Assembly: GCF_005924265.1 (NCBI RefSeq)
Contig: NZ_VCLB01000001.1
Location: forward strand, 310,001-374,000
Source: Martelella lutilitoris
GTDB lineage: Bacteria > Pseudomonadota > Alphaproteobacteria > Rhizobiales > Rhizobiaceae
DNA length: 64,000 bases
Reading direction: 5' to 3'
Part shown: piece after piece, positions 8,368 through 17,082 of the stretch
Layout of the letters: each line of letters starts with the position of its first letter
Position numbering within the stretch: the first letter of the stretch is position 1
Notes under the pieces: generated by a model
The model's database searches: none
What the model was told of the DNA's origin: nothing
What the model saw: only the letters and a program-made list of their open reading frames with translations
Made by a program: the position numbers and the translations under genes

Positions 8368-9401
8368 GGCTTGTCTTCGCCTATCCCGGTAATCTTCAGC
8401 TTCGAACCGGCGGCTATGGCTATGACCGCCGGCTGATCGCGGCGCTTGAAGAGGCCGGCTGGCAGGTTGATCTCCTGCCGCTCGGCGATGGTTTTCCGGA
8501 CGCAGCTCCCGCGGCGATTGCCAGGGCGGAACAGGCGCTGTCGGCCCTTGCCGATGATACGCTGGTGATGATCGACGGCCTCGCCTTCGGCGTTCTGGAC
8601 GGCTTTGCCGCGCGGGAAGGCGAACGCCTGAACCTCGTCGCCCTGGTGCATCATCCGCTGGCGCTCGAGACCGGGCTGTCGCGCGAGCGGGCGGAAGTCT
8701 TTCGCAAGAGCGAGACCCAGGCGCTCGAACATGCCCGCCATATCATCGTCACCTCGCCCGAAACGGCGCGGGAGCTGGAACGGGGCTTTGCCGTCGCGCC
8801 CGACAGGATCACAATCGCCGTTCCGGGCACGGATCCCGCTTCGCACGCCCATGGAAGCGGCGACATCCCTCATATTCTGTCCATCGGCTCTCTGACGCCG
8901 CGCAAGGGACATGACGTTCTTGTCGCCGCGCTGGGAAAGGTCGAAGACCTTGCCTGGACGGCGACGATCGCCGGCAGCCGTGACCTCGACGGCGAGACGG
9001 CGGCTGCCATCGAACGGCAGATCGAAGCGCTTGGTCTTGGCGGACGGGTCCGCCTGACCGGCGCGGTGGACGATACGGGGCCGCTTTATGCCGGCGCCGA
9101 TCTCTTCGCCCTCGCCAGCCGCTACGAGGGCTATGGCATGGTCTTTGCCGAGGCGCTCGCCCGCGGACTGCCGGTGATTGGCTGCCGGGCGGGCGCGGTG
9201 CCGGACGTGGTTCCGGAAGAGGCAGGCTTCCTCGTGGACGTCGATAACGTCGACGCCTTTGCCGCTGCCCTGCGCGCCCTGCTTTCCGATCCGGATATCC
9301 GCCGCCGCAAGACGAAGGGCGCCCGCCGCGCGGGAAGCGCCCTTCCCCGCTGGGACGAGACCGGCCGCATTGTTTCGGACATGCTGGAGAAACTGACATG
9401 A
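8364..9401 (+). CDS. Family 4 glycosyltransferase
   Basis: A 345-aa GT-B enzyme starting with GTG that overlaps the stop of the previous gene. The C-terminal half has ILSIGSLTPRKGHDVLVAAL and the GT4 donor site SRYEGYGMVFAEALARGLPVIGCRAGAVPDVV, including the E-x7-E motif that holds the nucleotide sugar. The N-terminal half has FAYPGNLQLRTGGYGYDRRLI, an acceptor domain with a Gly-rich start. It transfers a sugar with retention of configuration. Because it is embedded in a PTPS-like/dehydrogenase/methyltransferase operon, a pterin-like or lipid acceptor is possible. Its stop overlaps the methyltransferase start (ATGA). Confidence 0.85.
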   Translation: MRLVFAYPGNLQLRTGGYGYDRRLIAALEEAGWQVDLLPLGDGFPDAAPAAIARAEQALSALADDTLVMIDGLAFGVLDGFAAREGERLNLVALVHHPLALETGLSRERAEVFRKSETQALEHARHIIVTSPETARELERGFAVAPDRITIAVPGTDPASHAHGSGDIPHILSIGSLTPRKGHDVLVAALGKVEDLAWTATIAGSRDLDGETAAAIERQIEALGLGGRVRLTGAVDDTGPLYAGADLFALASRYEGYGMVFAEALARGLPVIGCRAGAVPDVVPEEAGFLVDVDNVDAFAAALRALLSDPDIRRRKTKGARRAGSALPRWDETGRIVSDMLEKLT

Positions 9402-10189
9402 GTTTTGACGCCGACTGGCTGACCCTGCGCGAACCGGCGGACAAGGCCGCCCGGGACGAGAGGCTTGTCGAAGCATTTGCCCGCCATCTTTCGGGCGCAG
9501 CCAAGCCTCTGGTCATCGATATCGGATGCGGAACCGGCTCGACGCTTCGATGCCTCGCCCATGCGGTGCCTGCAGACAAGAACTGGCTGCTGCTCGACAA
9601 CGATCCGCTGCTGCTTAAAGAGGCGGAGCGCCGTAGCGAAGCGCATGCCGGGATCGCCCTGCGCAGGCATGACCTCAACGATCTTGTCGGCTTGCCGCTG
9701 GAAGATGCCGCAATCGTCACCGCATCGGCGCTGTTCGACCTCTGCTCGGAGGATTTCTCGGCGCGCTTTGCCGAGCGGCTCGCCGTCTGTTCGGTCGGGC
9801 TTTATGCCGCGTTGAACTATGACGGCCGGATCGACTGGTCGGAGGCGCATCCGCTGGATGAGACCGTGGTCGCGGCCTTCAACCGGCATCAGCAGACGGA
9901 CAAGGGTTTTGGCGTCGCGCTCGGGCCAAAAGCGGCGGCGCGCCTTGCGGTCCTTTTCGGCGATCATGGTTTCCGTGTTGAAACCGGAGAAAGCCCCTGG
10001 CGTCTTTCAAGCGACAGCGCGCCTCTTCAGAAGGCCTTCATTGAAGGGTTCCGTCAGCCATTGCAGGAGATCGGCGGGCTGAGGTCGAGCGATATCGACG
10101 ACTGGATCGCCTTCCGGCTCGCCGCTGCCGAGAAGCCCGGCAGTCATTGCACGGTCGGCCACACCGACCTACTGGCCCTGCCGGTCTGA
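9398..10189 (+). CDS. SAM-dependent methyltransferase, class I
   Basis: A 263-aa protein with a Rossmann-type methyltransferase core. Motif I is VIDIGCGTGSTLRCLA (about residues 39-54), the acidic residue after strand 2 is in LLLDNDPLLL, and a later strand carries DAAIVTASALFDLC. No membrane segments. It ends the plus-strand operon that starts with the BchC-like dehydrogenase and overlaps the glycosyltransferase by 4 bases. Its 3' end overlaps the convergent RibD-type reductase by 21 bases. The natural substrate is unknown; position suggests it methylates the product of the neighbouring enzymes. Confidence 0.8.
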   Translation: MSFDADWLTLREPADKAARDERLVEAFARHLSGAAKPLVIDIGCGTGSTLRCLAHAVPADKNWLLLDNDPLLLKEAERRSEAHAGIALRRHDLNDLVGLPLEDAAIVTASALFDLCSEDFSARFAERLAVCSVGLYAALNYDGRIDWSEAHPLDETVVAAFNRHQQTDKGFGVALGPKAAARLAVLFGDHGFRVETGESPWRLSSDSAPLQKAFIEGFRQPLQEIGGLRSSDIDDWIAFRLAAAEKPGSHCTVGHTDLLALPV

Positions 10190-10930
10190 AAGCGCGCAAT
10201 CGAAGAGAACGTCGCTGCCCAGATTGTAGACGGCTGCCGGCGGGCGCAATGCGTCGGCAAGCCGCGCGACCGGCGGCAGATTGATGCCGCTCGGGCCCGC
10301 GCCGATGATCAGCGGCGAAATGGCGACATGCAGCCGGTCAACCTGCCTCTCCTCGATGAACCGGGCGATCGTGCGCGCGCCGCCTTCCACGAGAACGCGA
10401 TGAAGCCCGCGCGCAGCCAGCGCATCGAGGATTGCGCCCGTCGCCAGGCCCTTGCCGGAAGATTGCAGGCGGATCGTCTCGGCGTTCGGCAGGCCTTTCC
10501 CGGGCGCGTCAGCGCTCGTCACCACGATCACCGGTGCGCCGCCGTCGTGAAACAGGCCCTCATCGCCATCGAGCGCGCCGTTGCAGTCGATGACCACGCG
10601 CACCGGCGAAGGGCCGTCGACAAGACGGACGGAAAGGCGGGGATTGTCGGCCTTCACCGTGTTCACGCCGACGATCACCGCGTCGACGAGCGCGCGGCAA
10701 CGATGTAGATGGGCAAGGCCGTCCGGACCGGAGACATCCATTGCGTCGCCCGAAGGCGTTGCGATCCGCCCGTCGAGCGACTGGCCGACCTGGGCGATGA
10801 TGAACCGGCCTCTTGCGCCGGCGATCGGCCCGTAAAGCGCCATCGCCGCCGCCTCGCCGGCGACCGTTTCTCCCTCGCGAATGGAAAGAAGCCGCTGCCA
10901 GACGGCGTCGGTCATGTCGATCGTGTTCAT
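10169..10930 (-). CDS. RibD C-terminal-type reductase (no deaminase domain)
   Basis: A 253-aa enzyme of the RibD_C/dihydrofolate-reductase-like fold. Signs are FIIAQVGQSLDGRIATPSG, the Gly-rich VDAVIVGVNTVKADNPRLSVR that marks pyrimidine reductases, and HRVLVEGGARTIARFIEE. Family members reduce the ribosyl group of 2,5-diaminopyrimidine nucleotides to ribityl using NADPH. The N-terminal cytidine-deaminase half of bifunctional RibD is absent. It would act right after GTP cyclohydrolase II, whose gene lies 3.4 kb away in the same cluster. It is separated from the cytochrome b561 gene by 3 bp on the same strand. Confidence 0.85.
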   Translation of the reverse strand: MNTIDMTDAVWQRLLSIREGETVAGEAAAMALYGPIAGARGRFIIAQVGQSLDGRIATPSGDAMDVSGPDGLAHLHRCRALVDAVIVGVNTVKADNPRLSVRLVDGPSPVRVVIDCNGALDGDEGLFHDGGAPVIVVTSADAPGKGLPNAETIRLQSSGKGLATGAILDALAARGLHRVLVEGGARTIARFIEERQVDRLHVAISPLIIGAGPSGINLPPVARLADALRPPAAVYNLGSDVLFDCALSDRQGQ

Positions 10931-10933
10931 GCC

Positions 10934-11491
10934 CTAGAGAATCCGGTAGAGGGTGAAGTCGCGCCGGATCACGTGATGCATCAGCACCGCGCCCATGTGG
11001 AGCACGAACAGGACGGCGAGGATCCAGGCGCTGGCGAGATGGATCGCCGACAGCGTCCAGGCAATGTCGGGCGCCTTGCCGATCGGGCTCCAGATCGGCA
11101 GCACGCCGAACCAGCTGAAGGGAAAGCCATGCGCGTTGGTTGCCAGAAAGCCGCTCAACGGCATGATGATCAGGAAGAGGTAGAACAGTCCGTGCACCGA
11201 TGCGGCGGCAATCCGTTCGATCCGCGGGCCGTCTTCCTCCGGCTTGCGCGTCAAAAGCCGGTTGCCGACCCTCAAGAGCATCAGCCACAGCACCAGGAAG
11301 CCGAGGCTTTCATGGATCATGTAGAAATCCAGCGAGACCTCGTTCTTGACGAACTTGATGACCATGCCGAGCGGCCATGTCGCCAGCACCAGAACGGCGA
11401 TCAGCCAGTGGAGAATGCGCGACGTCGCCGGATAGCGCTCGACCGTGACGGTTATTCGCGATGGATCGCGCAGTCTTGAATGTTCGCCCAA
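10934..11491 (-). CDS. Cytochrome b561 family protein
   Basis: A 185-aa membrane haem protein with four transmembrane helices. Helix histidines are visible in SRILHWLIAVLV, FYMIHESLGFLV, AIHLASAWIL and LHMGAVLMHHVI, as expected for the bacterial cytochrome b561 group that ligates two b haems and passes electrons from quinol, often to superoxide. I chose the TTG at 11491 because GGGAGG (11496-11501 on the complement) lies 4 bases upstream; the upstream ATG at 11533 would add a tail without membrane character. It is followed 3 bp later by the RibD-type gene. Divergent from the PaaX-like regulator. Confidence 0.8.
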   Translation of the reverse strand: MGEHSRLRDPSRITVTVERYPATSRILHWLIAVLVLATWPLGMVIKFVKNEVSLDFYMIHESLGFLVLWLMLLRVGNRLLTRKPEEDGPRIERIAAASVHGLFYLFLIIMPLSGFLATNAHGFPFSWFGVLPIWSPIGKAPDIAWTLSAIHLASAWILAVLFVLHMGAVLMHHVIRRDFTLYRIL

Positions 11492-11696
11492 ACTACCTCC
11501 CGATCCGCAGGGCGTGACCAACGCCATGCGCAAATGGATATCACCATGTTCGAAATACGCGCCAACGATAGCAGCGGATCGCGAAAGCGCAAGTTCGCGT
11601 CTGACAGCCTCACTGGCGATCGACGCGGCCTCGGCCTATAAGGGGCAAACCGCGCTGCGGCATTTTTCGCTGACGGCCTCTCACAGGCAGGGGGAC

Positions 11697-12566
11697 ATGG
11701 GGAAAGTTACAGGCCTTCGGGAAGACGACAGAGGTTTGGTCAGGGATTTCCTGGGCGCAGGCAGTCCGCGCGCCAGCGGCTTCATCGTCACGCTTTACGG
11801 CGATGTCGCCGCGCCGCGCGGCGGCATCTTGTGGATGGGCACGCTGATCGAAAGCTGCGCGGCGCAGGGCATTTCCGAAAGCCTGGTGCGCACCGCCGTT
11901 TCACGGCTCGTCGAAAACGGCCGGCTGGCGGGCGAGCGCATCGGCCGTAAGAGCTATTATCGGCTGACAAAAGCGGCCGAGGCTGAGTTTTCCCGCGCCG
12001 CCGAAATCCTCTATTCGCCGCCGCCGTCGTCGAAACGCTTTCTGCTGGCGCTCGGCGCGCGCGACCTGCCGGAGGGCTGGGCGCGGATCGGCCCGGAGGC
12101 GGCGCTTGCGCCGGAAGGCACGGCGCGCCCGCGAAACTGCGTCATACTGGCGACGGAAACGCTTGCCGGCGTCGAGAGCCTTCCCGAGCTTGCCCGAAGG
12201 CTCTGGCCGCTTGAGGCCGTCGGCGCGGCCTATCGCGATTTCATCGAGACATTTTCGCCGATCCATGCCGCGCTTTCTGCCGGCCCGCCGCCTGACGGCG
12301 CCACCGCGCTGGCGCTGAGACTGAGGCTTGTCGATCATTTCCGCGCCGCGGCCCTTGCCGATCCGCGCCTTCCGGCGCAAGCGCTGCCGGCTGACTGGCC
12401 GGCGAACGCGGCGCGCCGGCTTTTCGTCACGCTTTATCTGAGCGTGGCGGCAGAGGCCGACCGCCATATCGGCCTCGCTTTCCGCAACAGCGACGGCCTT
12501 CTGCCGGAACAGACCGCAATGACGGATTTCCGCATCGACGCCCTGCGCCGGGAAATTGCGGCCTAG
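11697..12566 (+). CDS. PaaX-like transcriptional regulator
   Basis: A 289-aa DNA-binding protein. SGFIVTLYGDVAAPRGGILWMGTLIE and SESLVRTAVSRLVENGRLAGERIGRKSYYRLT form the N-terminal winged-helix domain of the PaaX family, followed by the PaaX central and C-terminal domains. PaaX represses phenylacetyl-CoA degradation genes and is released by phenylacetyl-CoA. The ATG at 11697 has CAGGGGG just before it; a longer in-frame reading from 11445 would run through the promoter of the divergent cytochrome gene. No paa catabolic genes lie in this window, so its targets are elsewhere or local. Confidence 0.8.
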   Translation: MGKVTGLREDDRGLVRDFLGAGSPRASGFIVTLYGDVAAPRGGILWMGTLIESCAAQGISESLVRTAVSRLVENGRLAGERIGRKSYYRLTKAAEAEFSRAAEILYSPPPSSKRFLLALGARDLPEGWARIGPEAALAPEGTARPRNCVILATETLAGVESLPELARRLWPLEAVGAAYRDFIETFSPIHAALSAGPPPDGATALALRLRLVDHFRAAALADPRLPAQALPADWPANAARRLFVTLYLSVAAEADRHIGLAFRNSDGLLPEQTAMTDFRIDALRREIAA

Positions 12567-12577
12567 CGCAAACCATC

Positions 12578-13078
12578 TCAGCGCGGGCGCTTTTCCGCAT
12601 GAAGCTCGCCCGTTGCCAGCACCGGCGAGGCGTCGATTCCCTCGGCGTCCAGCATGGTCGCAACCCGCTCGAGCGAGGCGATCAGCTGGGCCTGTTCCCA
12701 GTCCTTCAATGATTCGAAAGCTTGCACATAGCGCTGCTGCAAAGCGTCCGGCGCGCTCTCGACCATGGCGCGACCGGCATCGGTAACGGTGACATTGGTC
12801 TGGCGGCGGTCGGTCTTCGACGGCACCCGCTCCACCATGCCGCGCGTGACAAGCTTGTCGACCAGCGTGGTGACGGAGGCCTGGCGGATGCCCATCTGGG
12901 TTGCCAGCGCCTTCGGCGTGACGCTGCCACGCTCCTCGACGATCTGCAGCACGCGCAATTGCGCGGGCGTCAACCGGGCCGATTGCGCCAGATCGCGTTC
13001 ATAATTTTCTGTGGCGCGGAGAATTCGCCTGAGTGCGATCAGGCTCTGATCAACGCGGTCAACGGGTGTCGTCGTCAT
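12578..13078 (-). CDS. ectR: MarR-family regulator of the ectoine operon (EctR-like)
   Basis: A 166-aa MarR protein. The winged helix reads LTPAQLRVLQIVEERGSVTPKALATQMGIRQASVTTLVDKLVTRGMVERVPSKTDRRQTNVTVTDAG, with the DRR wing typical of the family. It lies divergently 223 bp from ectA. EctR1 proteins of halotolerant methylotrophs are MarR regulators that bind the ectABC promoter and repress it at low salt. The function here is inferred from fold and position. Likely operators are listed at 13228-13241 and 13267-13279. It is convergent with the paaX-like gene. Confidence 0.8.
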   Translation of the reverse strand: MTTTPVDRVDQSLIALRRILRATENYERDLAQSARLTPAQLRVLQIVEERGSVTPKALATQMGIRQASVTTLVDKLVTRGMVERVPSKTDRRQTNVTVTDAGRAMVESAPDALQQRYVQAFESLKDWEQAQLIASLERVATMLDAEGIDASPVLATGELHAEKRPR

Positions 13079-13227
13079 GTCTCCATTATTGCACGAAGAG
13101 AAAGCCCTTCAACAGCGAAAAAAACTACATAGATAATTAGCCTCTATGAATCTTCTACACCCCTTGAGAATCATGGATTTGTGGTTGAATTGACTGTTTT
13201 CGCTCATTTTTATGGTTTTGTGACGAT

Positions 13228-13241
13228 ACCCTTTTAAGGGT
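13228..13241. promoter_or_regulatory. Palindrome ACCCTT-TT-AAGGGT, candidate EctR operator
   Basis: Perfect 6-bp arms separated by 2 bp, about 60 bp before the ectA start and between the divergent ectR and ectA genes. EctR1-type regulators bind pseudopalindromes with 2-bp separation near the ectABC promoter. A possible -35 TTGACT lies upstream at 13190-13195. The assignment as an operator is inference. Confidence 0.4.
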
Positions 13242-13266
13242 TGATGTTTTCGAAAGAGTTATTTAC

Positions 13267-13279
13267 TTAGGACGCCTAA
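13267..13279. promoter_or_regulatory. Palindrome TTAGG-acg-CCTAA just before ectA
   Basis: Perfect 5-bp arms with a 3-bp spacer, 22 bp before the preferred ectA start. It would lie in the 5' untranslated region or overlap the transcription start, a position suited to a repressor such as the adjacent MarR protein. Confidence 0.35.
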
Positions 13280-13301
13280 CTAAATGAAACGAGGTCATAC
13301 G

Positions 13302-13835
13302 ATGTCCCGGAATGTTGCCAAGCCCCGATCCAGCATGCCCCGCCTGCGCAAGCCCACTGCAGCGGACGGGGCCCAGATCTGGTCGCTCGTGAAGAGCTGC
13401 AAGCCGCTCGATGAAAATTCGATGTACTGCAATCTCATTCAGGCAGAACATTTTTCCGACACCTGCGTGGTCGCCGAACGCGATGGCGAGATCGTCGGCT
13501 GGATTTCCGGTCACCTCATTCCGGCCAGGCAGGAACTGTTCGTCTGGCAGGTCGCCGTCGGCGAGAAGGCCCGCGGCCTCGGCCTTGGCAAGAAGATGCT
13601 GTTCGAACTGATCGAGCGCGATGTCTGCGACGACGTCACCCATCTGAAGACGACGATCACCGAGGACAATGACGCCTCCTGGGGCCTGTTCAAGAGTTTT
13701 GCGCGCACGCTCGGCGGCGAGCTGACCGACGAGCCGCATTACGAGCGCGACACCCATTTCGACGGGCATCACGATACCGAGCACATGGTGACGATTACCG
13801 TGCCGGACGCCCGCGCGCTGGCGAACGCCGCCTGA
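13302..13835 (+). CDS. ectA: L-2,4-diaminobutyrate N-gamma-acetyltransferase
   Basis: A 177-aa GNAT enzyme that acetylates 2,4-diaminobutyrate, the second step of ectoine synthesis. EctA signatures include KPLDENSMYCNLIQAEHFSDT and the acetyl-CoA loop VAVGEKARGLGLGKKML, followed by LKTTITEDNDASWGLF. The ATG at 13302 is preferred: GAGG (13291-13294) is 7 bases upstream, whereas the in-frame ATG at 13284 has no site. First gene of ectABC-ask, 54 bp before ectB. Probably induced by high osmolarity through EctR. Confidence 0.95.
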   Translation: MSRNVAKPRSSMPRLRKPTAADGAQIWSLVKSCKPLDENSMYCNLIQAEHFSDTCVVAERDGEIVGWISGHLIPARQELFVWQVAVGEKARGLGLGKKMLFELIERDVCDDVTHLKTTITEDNDASWGLFKSFARTLGGELTDEPHYERDTHFDGHHDTEHMVTITVPDARALANAA

Positions 13836-13889
13836 GCCGAAAGCCCGACCCCCTTTTCCGAAAAATCGCTTCAAGCGAAAGGACGACTC

Positions 13890-15176
13890 ATGCCTATCGA
13901 CATGATCAAGAACGATGTTTTCAAGCGCCGCGAGAGCGCGGCGCGCTCCTATTGCCGCAGCATGCCGGCGACCTTCACCCGCGCCAGCGGCTCGGAGATT
14001 TTCGACAAGAACGGCAATCGCTGGATCGATTTCCTCGCCGGCTGCTCCTCGCTGAATTACGGCCACAATGATGCCGACATGAAGGAAGCGCTGATCGAGC
14101 ACATTTCCTCAGACGGCATCGCCCAGGGTCTTGACCTTCATACCGACGCCAAGAGTGATTTCCTGAAGGCGATGGAAACCCACATCCTGAAGCCGCGCGG
14201 CATGGACCACAAGGTGATGTTCACCGGCCCGACAGGCGCCAACGCCGTCGAGGCGGCGATGAAGATCGCCCGCAAGTCGACCGGCCGCACCAATATCATC
14301 GCCTTCACCAACGGCTTCCACGGCGTGACCATGGGCGCGCTGGCAGCGACGGGTAATGGCTATCATCGCGGCGGCGCTTCGATGGACACCTCCGGCGTCA
14401 CGCGCATTCCCTATGACGACTATGCCGACGGCGTCGACAGCGCCGCTCTTCTCGAGCAGATGCTTGCCGACCCGTCCAGCGGCGTCGACGAACCGGCCGC
14501 GATCATGTTCGAGACCGTGCAGGGCGAAGGCGGGCTCAATGCCGCCTCTCCCGAATGGATCCGCCGCATGGCCGAGATTGCCCGCAATCACGGCGCCCTG
14601 CTGATCATCGACGACATTCAGGCCGGCTCCGGCCGTACCGGCCATTTCTTCTCGTTCGAGGAAATGGGCGTGACGCCGGATATCATCACCATGGCGAAAT
14701 CCGTCTCCGGCTTCGGCCTGCCGATGGCGCTGGTTCTGGTCCGGCCCGAACACGATGTCTTCGGCCCGGCAGAGCACAACGGCACCTTCCGCGGCAACAC
14801 CCATGCCTTTGTCACCGCGCGCGTCGCCATCGAGAAGTTCTGGACCGACGACGCCTTCCAGAAGGAACTGGCAGACAAGAGCACGATGCTGACCGGCGCG
14901 CTGACGCGGATTGCCGCCGAAATTCCCGGCGCGACGCTGAAAGGCCGCGGCCTGATGCAGGGCGTTGATGTCGGCACCGGCGAACTGGCGGAAGAAATCT
15001 GCGCCCGCGCCTTCGATAAGGGCCTCATCATCGAAACATCCGGTAATGAGGACCAGGTGGTCAAGGTGCTCGCACCGCTGACGACGTCGGAAGAAACCTT
15101 CGCCGAGGGCTTTGACATTCTTATCGAGGCCGTCCGCGAGACGATGGCCGCCAAAACCCAGATTGCAGCGGAGTAA
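13890..15176 (+). CDS. ectB: Diaminobutyrate-2-oxoglutarate aminotransferase
   Basis: A 428-aa class III PLP aminotransferase. It converts aspartate semialdehyde and glutamate to 2,4-diaminobutyrate, the first dedicated ectoine step. Visible are the substrate region WIDFLAGCSSLNYGHND, the cofactor-binding TGPTGANAVEAAMKIARKS, the Asp of LLIIDDIQAGSGRTG and the PLP lysine in TMAKSVSGFGLP (about residue 270). The length is normal for EctB. A GGAC site precedes the start. Middle gene of the ect operon. Confidence 0.96.
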   Translation: MPIDMIKNDVFKRRESAARSYCRSMPATFTRASGSEIFDKNGNRWIDFLAGCSSLNYGHNDADMKEALIEHISSDGIAQGLDLHTDAKSDFLKAMETHILKPRGMDHKVMFTGPTGANAVEAAMKIARKSTGRTNIIAFTNGFHGVTMGALAATGNGYHRGGASMDTSGVTRIPYDDYADGVDSAALLEQMLADPSSGVDEPAAIMFETVQGEGGLNAASPEWIRRMAEIARNHGALLIIDDIQAGSGRTGHFFSFEEMGVTPDIITMAKSVSGFGLPMALVLVRPEHDVFGPAEHNGTFRGNTHAFVTARVAIEKFWTDDAFQKELADKSTMLTGALTRIAAEIPGATLKGRGLMQGVDVGTGELAEEICARAFDKGLIIETSGNEDQVVKVLAPLTTSEETFAEGFDILIEAVRETMAAKTQIAAE

Positions 15177-15182
15177 TTCGTA

Positions 15183-15581
15183 ATGATTGTACGCGACCTG
15201 AACGAAATCTTGAAAAACGACAAGGACCGCGTGGTTGCCGACGCCAAATGGCGTTCGATCCGTATGCTGCTTGCCGGCGACGGCATGGGCTTTTCCTTCC
15301 ACATCACCATTCTGGAAGCAGGCTCCGAGCACACGTTCGAATACAAGCACCATTTCGAAAGCGTATACTGCATCAGCGGCAAGGGCTCGATCACCGATAT
15401 CGCCACCGGCGAAACGCACCAGATCAAGCCCGGCGTGATGTATGCGCTGAACGAACATGACCGGCACATCCTGCGCTCCGAGGAGGAGCTGGTGATGGCC
15501 TGCTGCTTCAATCCCCCGGTCACCGGCACGGAAGTGCACCGGGAAGACGGATCCTATGCCCCGGCGGAGGAAAATGCCTGA
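15183..15581 (+). CDS. ectC: L-ectoine synthase
   Basis: A 132-aa cupin that closes N-gamma-acetyl-diaminobutyrate into ectoine with loss of water. Typical EctC elements: [10 protein letters not shown] at the start, [18 protein letters not shown], the metal-site region [19 protein letters not shown] and [21 protein letters not shown]. The length is usual for the family. It lies 6 bp after ectB and its stop overlaps the start of the aspartokinase gene. No ectD hydroxylase gene is in the window. Confidence 0.96.
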   Translation: MIVRDLNEILKNDKDRVVADAKWRSIRMLLAGDGMGFSFHITILEAGSEHTFEYKHHFESVYCISGKGSITDIATGETHQIKPGVMYALNEHDRHILRSEEELVMACCFNPPVTGTEVHREDGSYAPAEENA

Positions 15582-17010
15582 AACCATGGCCCATACAGTC
15601 GAAAAGATTGGCGGGACATCCATGTCCCGCATCAATGAGCTGCGCGACACGCTGATCATCGGCGATCGCAAGACGTCAGAGCTTTACGGCCGCATTTTCG
15701 TGGTCTCCGCCTTCGGCGGCATCACCAACCTGCTGCTGGAGCACAAGAAGACCGGCGAGAACGGCGTTTACGCCGCATTCGTCAACAATCAGAGCCACCA
15801 TGGCTGGCATGACGCGCTGGATCGCGTTGCCGATGCCATGAAGGAAGCGCATTTCAAGGTGCTGGACAATCCGGCCGATATCGAGCGCGCCGATGCCTTC
15901 GTGCAGGAGCGCATTCTCGGCGCGCGCAACTGCCTGATCGACCTGCAGCGCCTGTGCTCCTACGGCCATTTCCGCCTGTCGGAGCATATGAGCCAGATTC
16001 GCGAGTTGCTGTCCGGCCTCGGCGAGGCGCATTCGGCCTTTGCCACGACGCTTCTTCTGAAGCGCTCCGGCGTGAATGCCCGTTTCGTCGACCTTTCCGG
16101 CTGGCATGACGAGGGTGATCTCTCGCTTGATGACCGCATCCGCCAGGGCATTGATGACATTGATCTTGCAACCGAGATGCCGATCGTCACCGGTTACGCG
16201 CAATGTATCGAAGGGCTGATGAGCGAGTTCGACCGCGGCTATTCCGAAGTGACCTTTTCGCGCCTTGCCGCCCTTTCCGGCGCCAGCGAAGCGATCATTC
16301 ACAAGGAATTCCACCTGTCCTCCGCCGATCCGGCGCTCGTCGGCGCGGACGCCGTGCGCAAGCTCGGCCGCACCAATTACGATGTCGCTGACCAGCTTTC
16401 CAATCTCGGAATGGAAGCGATCCACCCGAAGGCGGCGAAGACGCTGCGCCGAGCCGCCGTGCCGCTGCGCGTGACCAACGCCTTCGAGCCGAAAGATCCC
16501 GGCACGCTGATTGACGACCAGCCGGCGGCCAAGCCCGGCGTCGAGATCGTCACGGGACTGGAGCTCTACGCGCTTGAACTGTTCGAGCAGGACATGGTCG
16601 GCGTAAAGGGCTATGACGCGGCGATCCTTGAGGTGCTGACGCGCCACAAGGTGCGCATCGTCTCGAAGGTCTCCAACGCCAACACGATCACCCATTACGT
16701 CGACAGCTCGCTCAAGGTGCTGCGCCGCGTGGAGAAGGATCTGTCCGAGCGCTGCCCTTCGGCGGAAGTCACGTCGAGGGCAATCGCCATGGCCTCGGTC
16801 GTCGGACGCGACCTGAACGGCCTTTCGGTCCTGACGCGCGGCCTTCAGGCCATTGCCGCCGCCGGCCACGAGGCGATCGGCGCCAGCCAGGGCCCGCGCA
16901 ATGTCGACGTCCAGTTCATCGTCGACCGCGACGCGCTGGACCCGGTGATCATTGCGCTGCACCGCGCGCTGGCCGAGCCGGAACGCCCCGCCCTTTCAAA
17001 GGCGGCGTGA
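15574..17010 (+). CDS. ask_ect: Ectoine-specific aspartate kinase
   Basis: A 478-aa aspartokinase that phosphorylates L-aspartate to supply aspartate semialdehyde for ectoine. The kinase start is [13 protein letters not shown], followed by [19 protein letters not shown] and the [12 protein letters not shown] region; two ACT-like segments end the protein ([26 protein letters not shown] and [21 protein letters not shown]). Ask_Ect enzymes are less feedback-inhibited than the housekeeping LysC and travel with ectABC. Two starts are possible: ATG 15574, overlapping the ectC stop with GGAGG only 3 bases away, or ATG 15586, which gives the commonest family N-terminus. Confidence 0.93.
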   Translation: MPETMAHTVEKIGGTSMSRINELRDTLIIGDRKTSELYGRIFVVSAFGGITNLLLEHKKTGENGVYAAFVNNQSHHGWHDALDRVADAMKEAHFKVLDNPADIERADAFVQERILGARNCLIDLQRLCSYGHFRLSEHMSQIRELLSGLGEAHSAFATTLLLKRSGVNARFVDLSGWHDEGDLSLDDRIRQGIDDIDLATEMPIVTGYAQCIEGLMSEFDRGYSEVTFSRLAALSGASEAIIHKEFHLSSADPALVGADAVRKLGRTNYDVADQLSNLGMEAIHPKAAKTLRRAAVPLRVTNAFEPKDPGTLIDDQPAAKPGVEIVTGLELYALELFEQDMVGVKGYDAAILEVLTRHKVRIVSKVSNANTITHYVDSSLKVLRRVEKDLSERCPSAEVTSRAIAMASVVGRDLNGLSVLTRGLQAIAAAGHEAIGASQGPRNVDVQFIVDRDALDPVIIALHRALAEPERPALSKAA

Positions 17011-17046
17011 TTGCCGGCAGGCAAATCAACATGACGGAGAGGGGTC

Positions 17047-17082
17047 AAGGCCGGTCAGAACATGACCGGCCTTTCCTTTTGT
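17047..17082 (+). terminator. Rho-independent terminator of the ect operon
   Basis: An 11-bp perfect stem (17047-17057 with 17063-17073), loop GAACA, followed by a T-rich run to 17082. It starts 36 bp after the aspartokinase stop and would end the ectABC-ask transcript. The tail overlaps the start of the convergent gene's 3' side. Confidence 0.85.
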
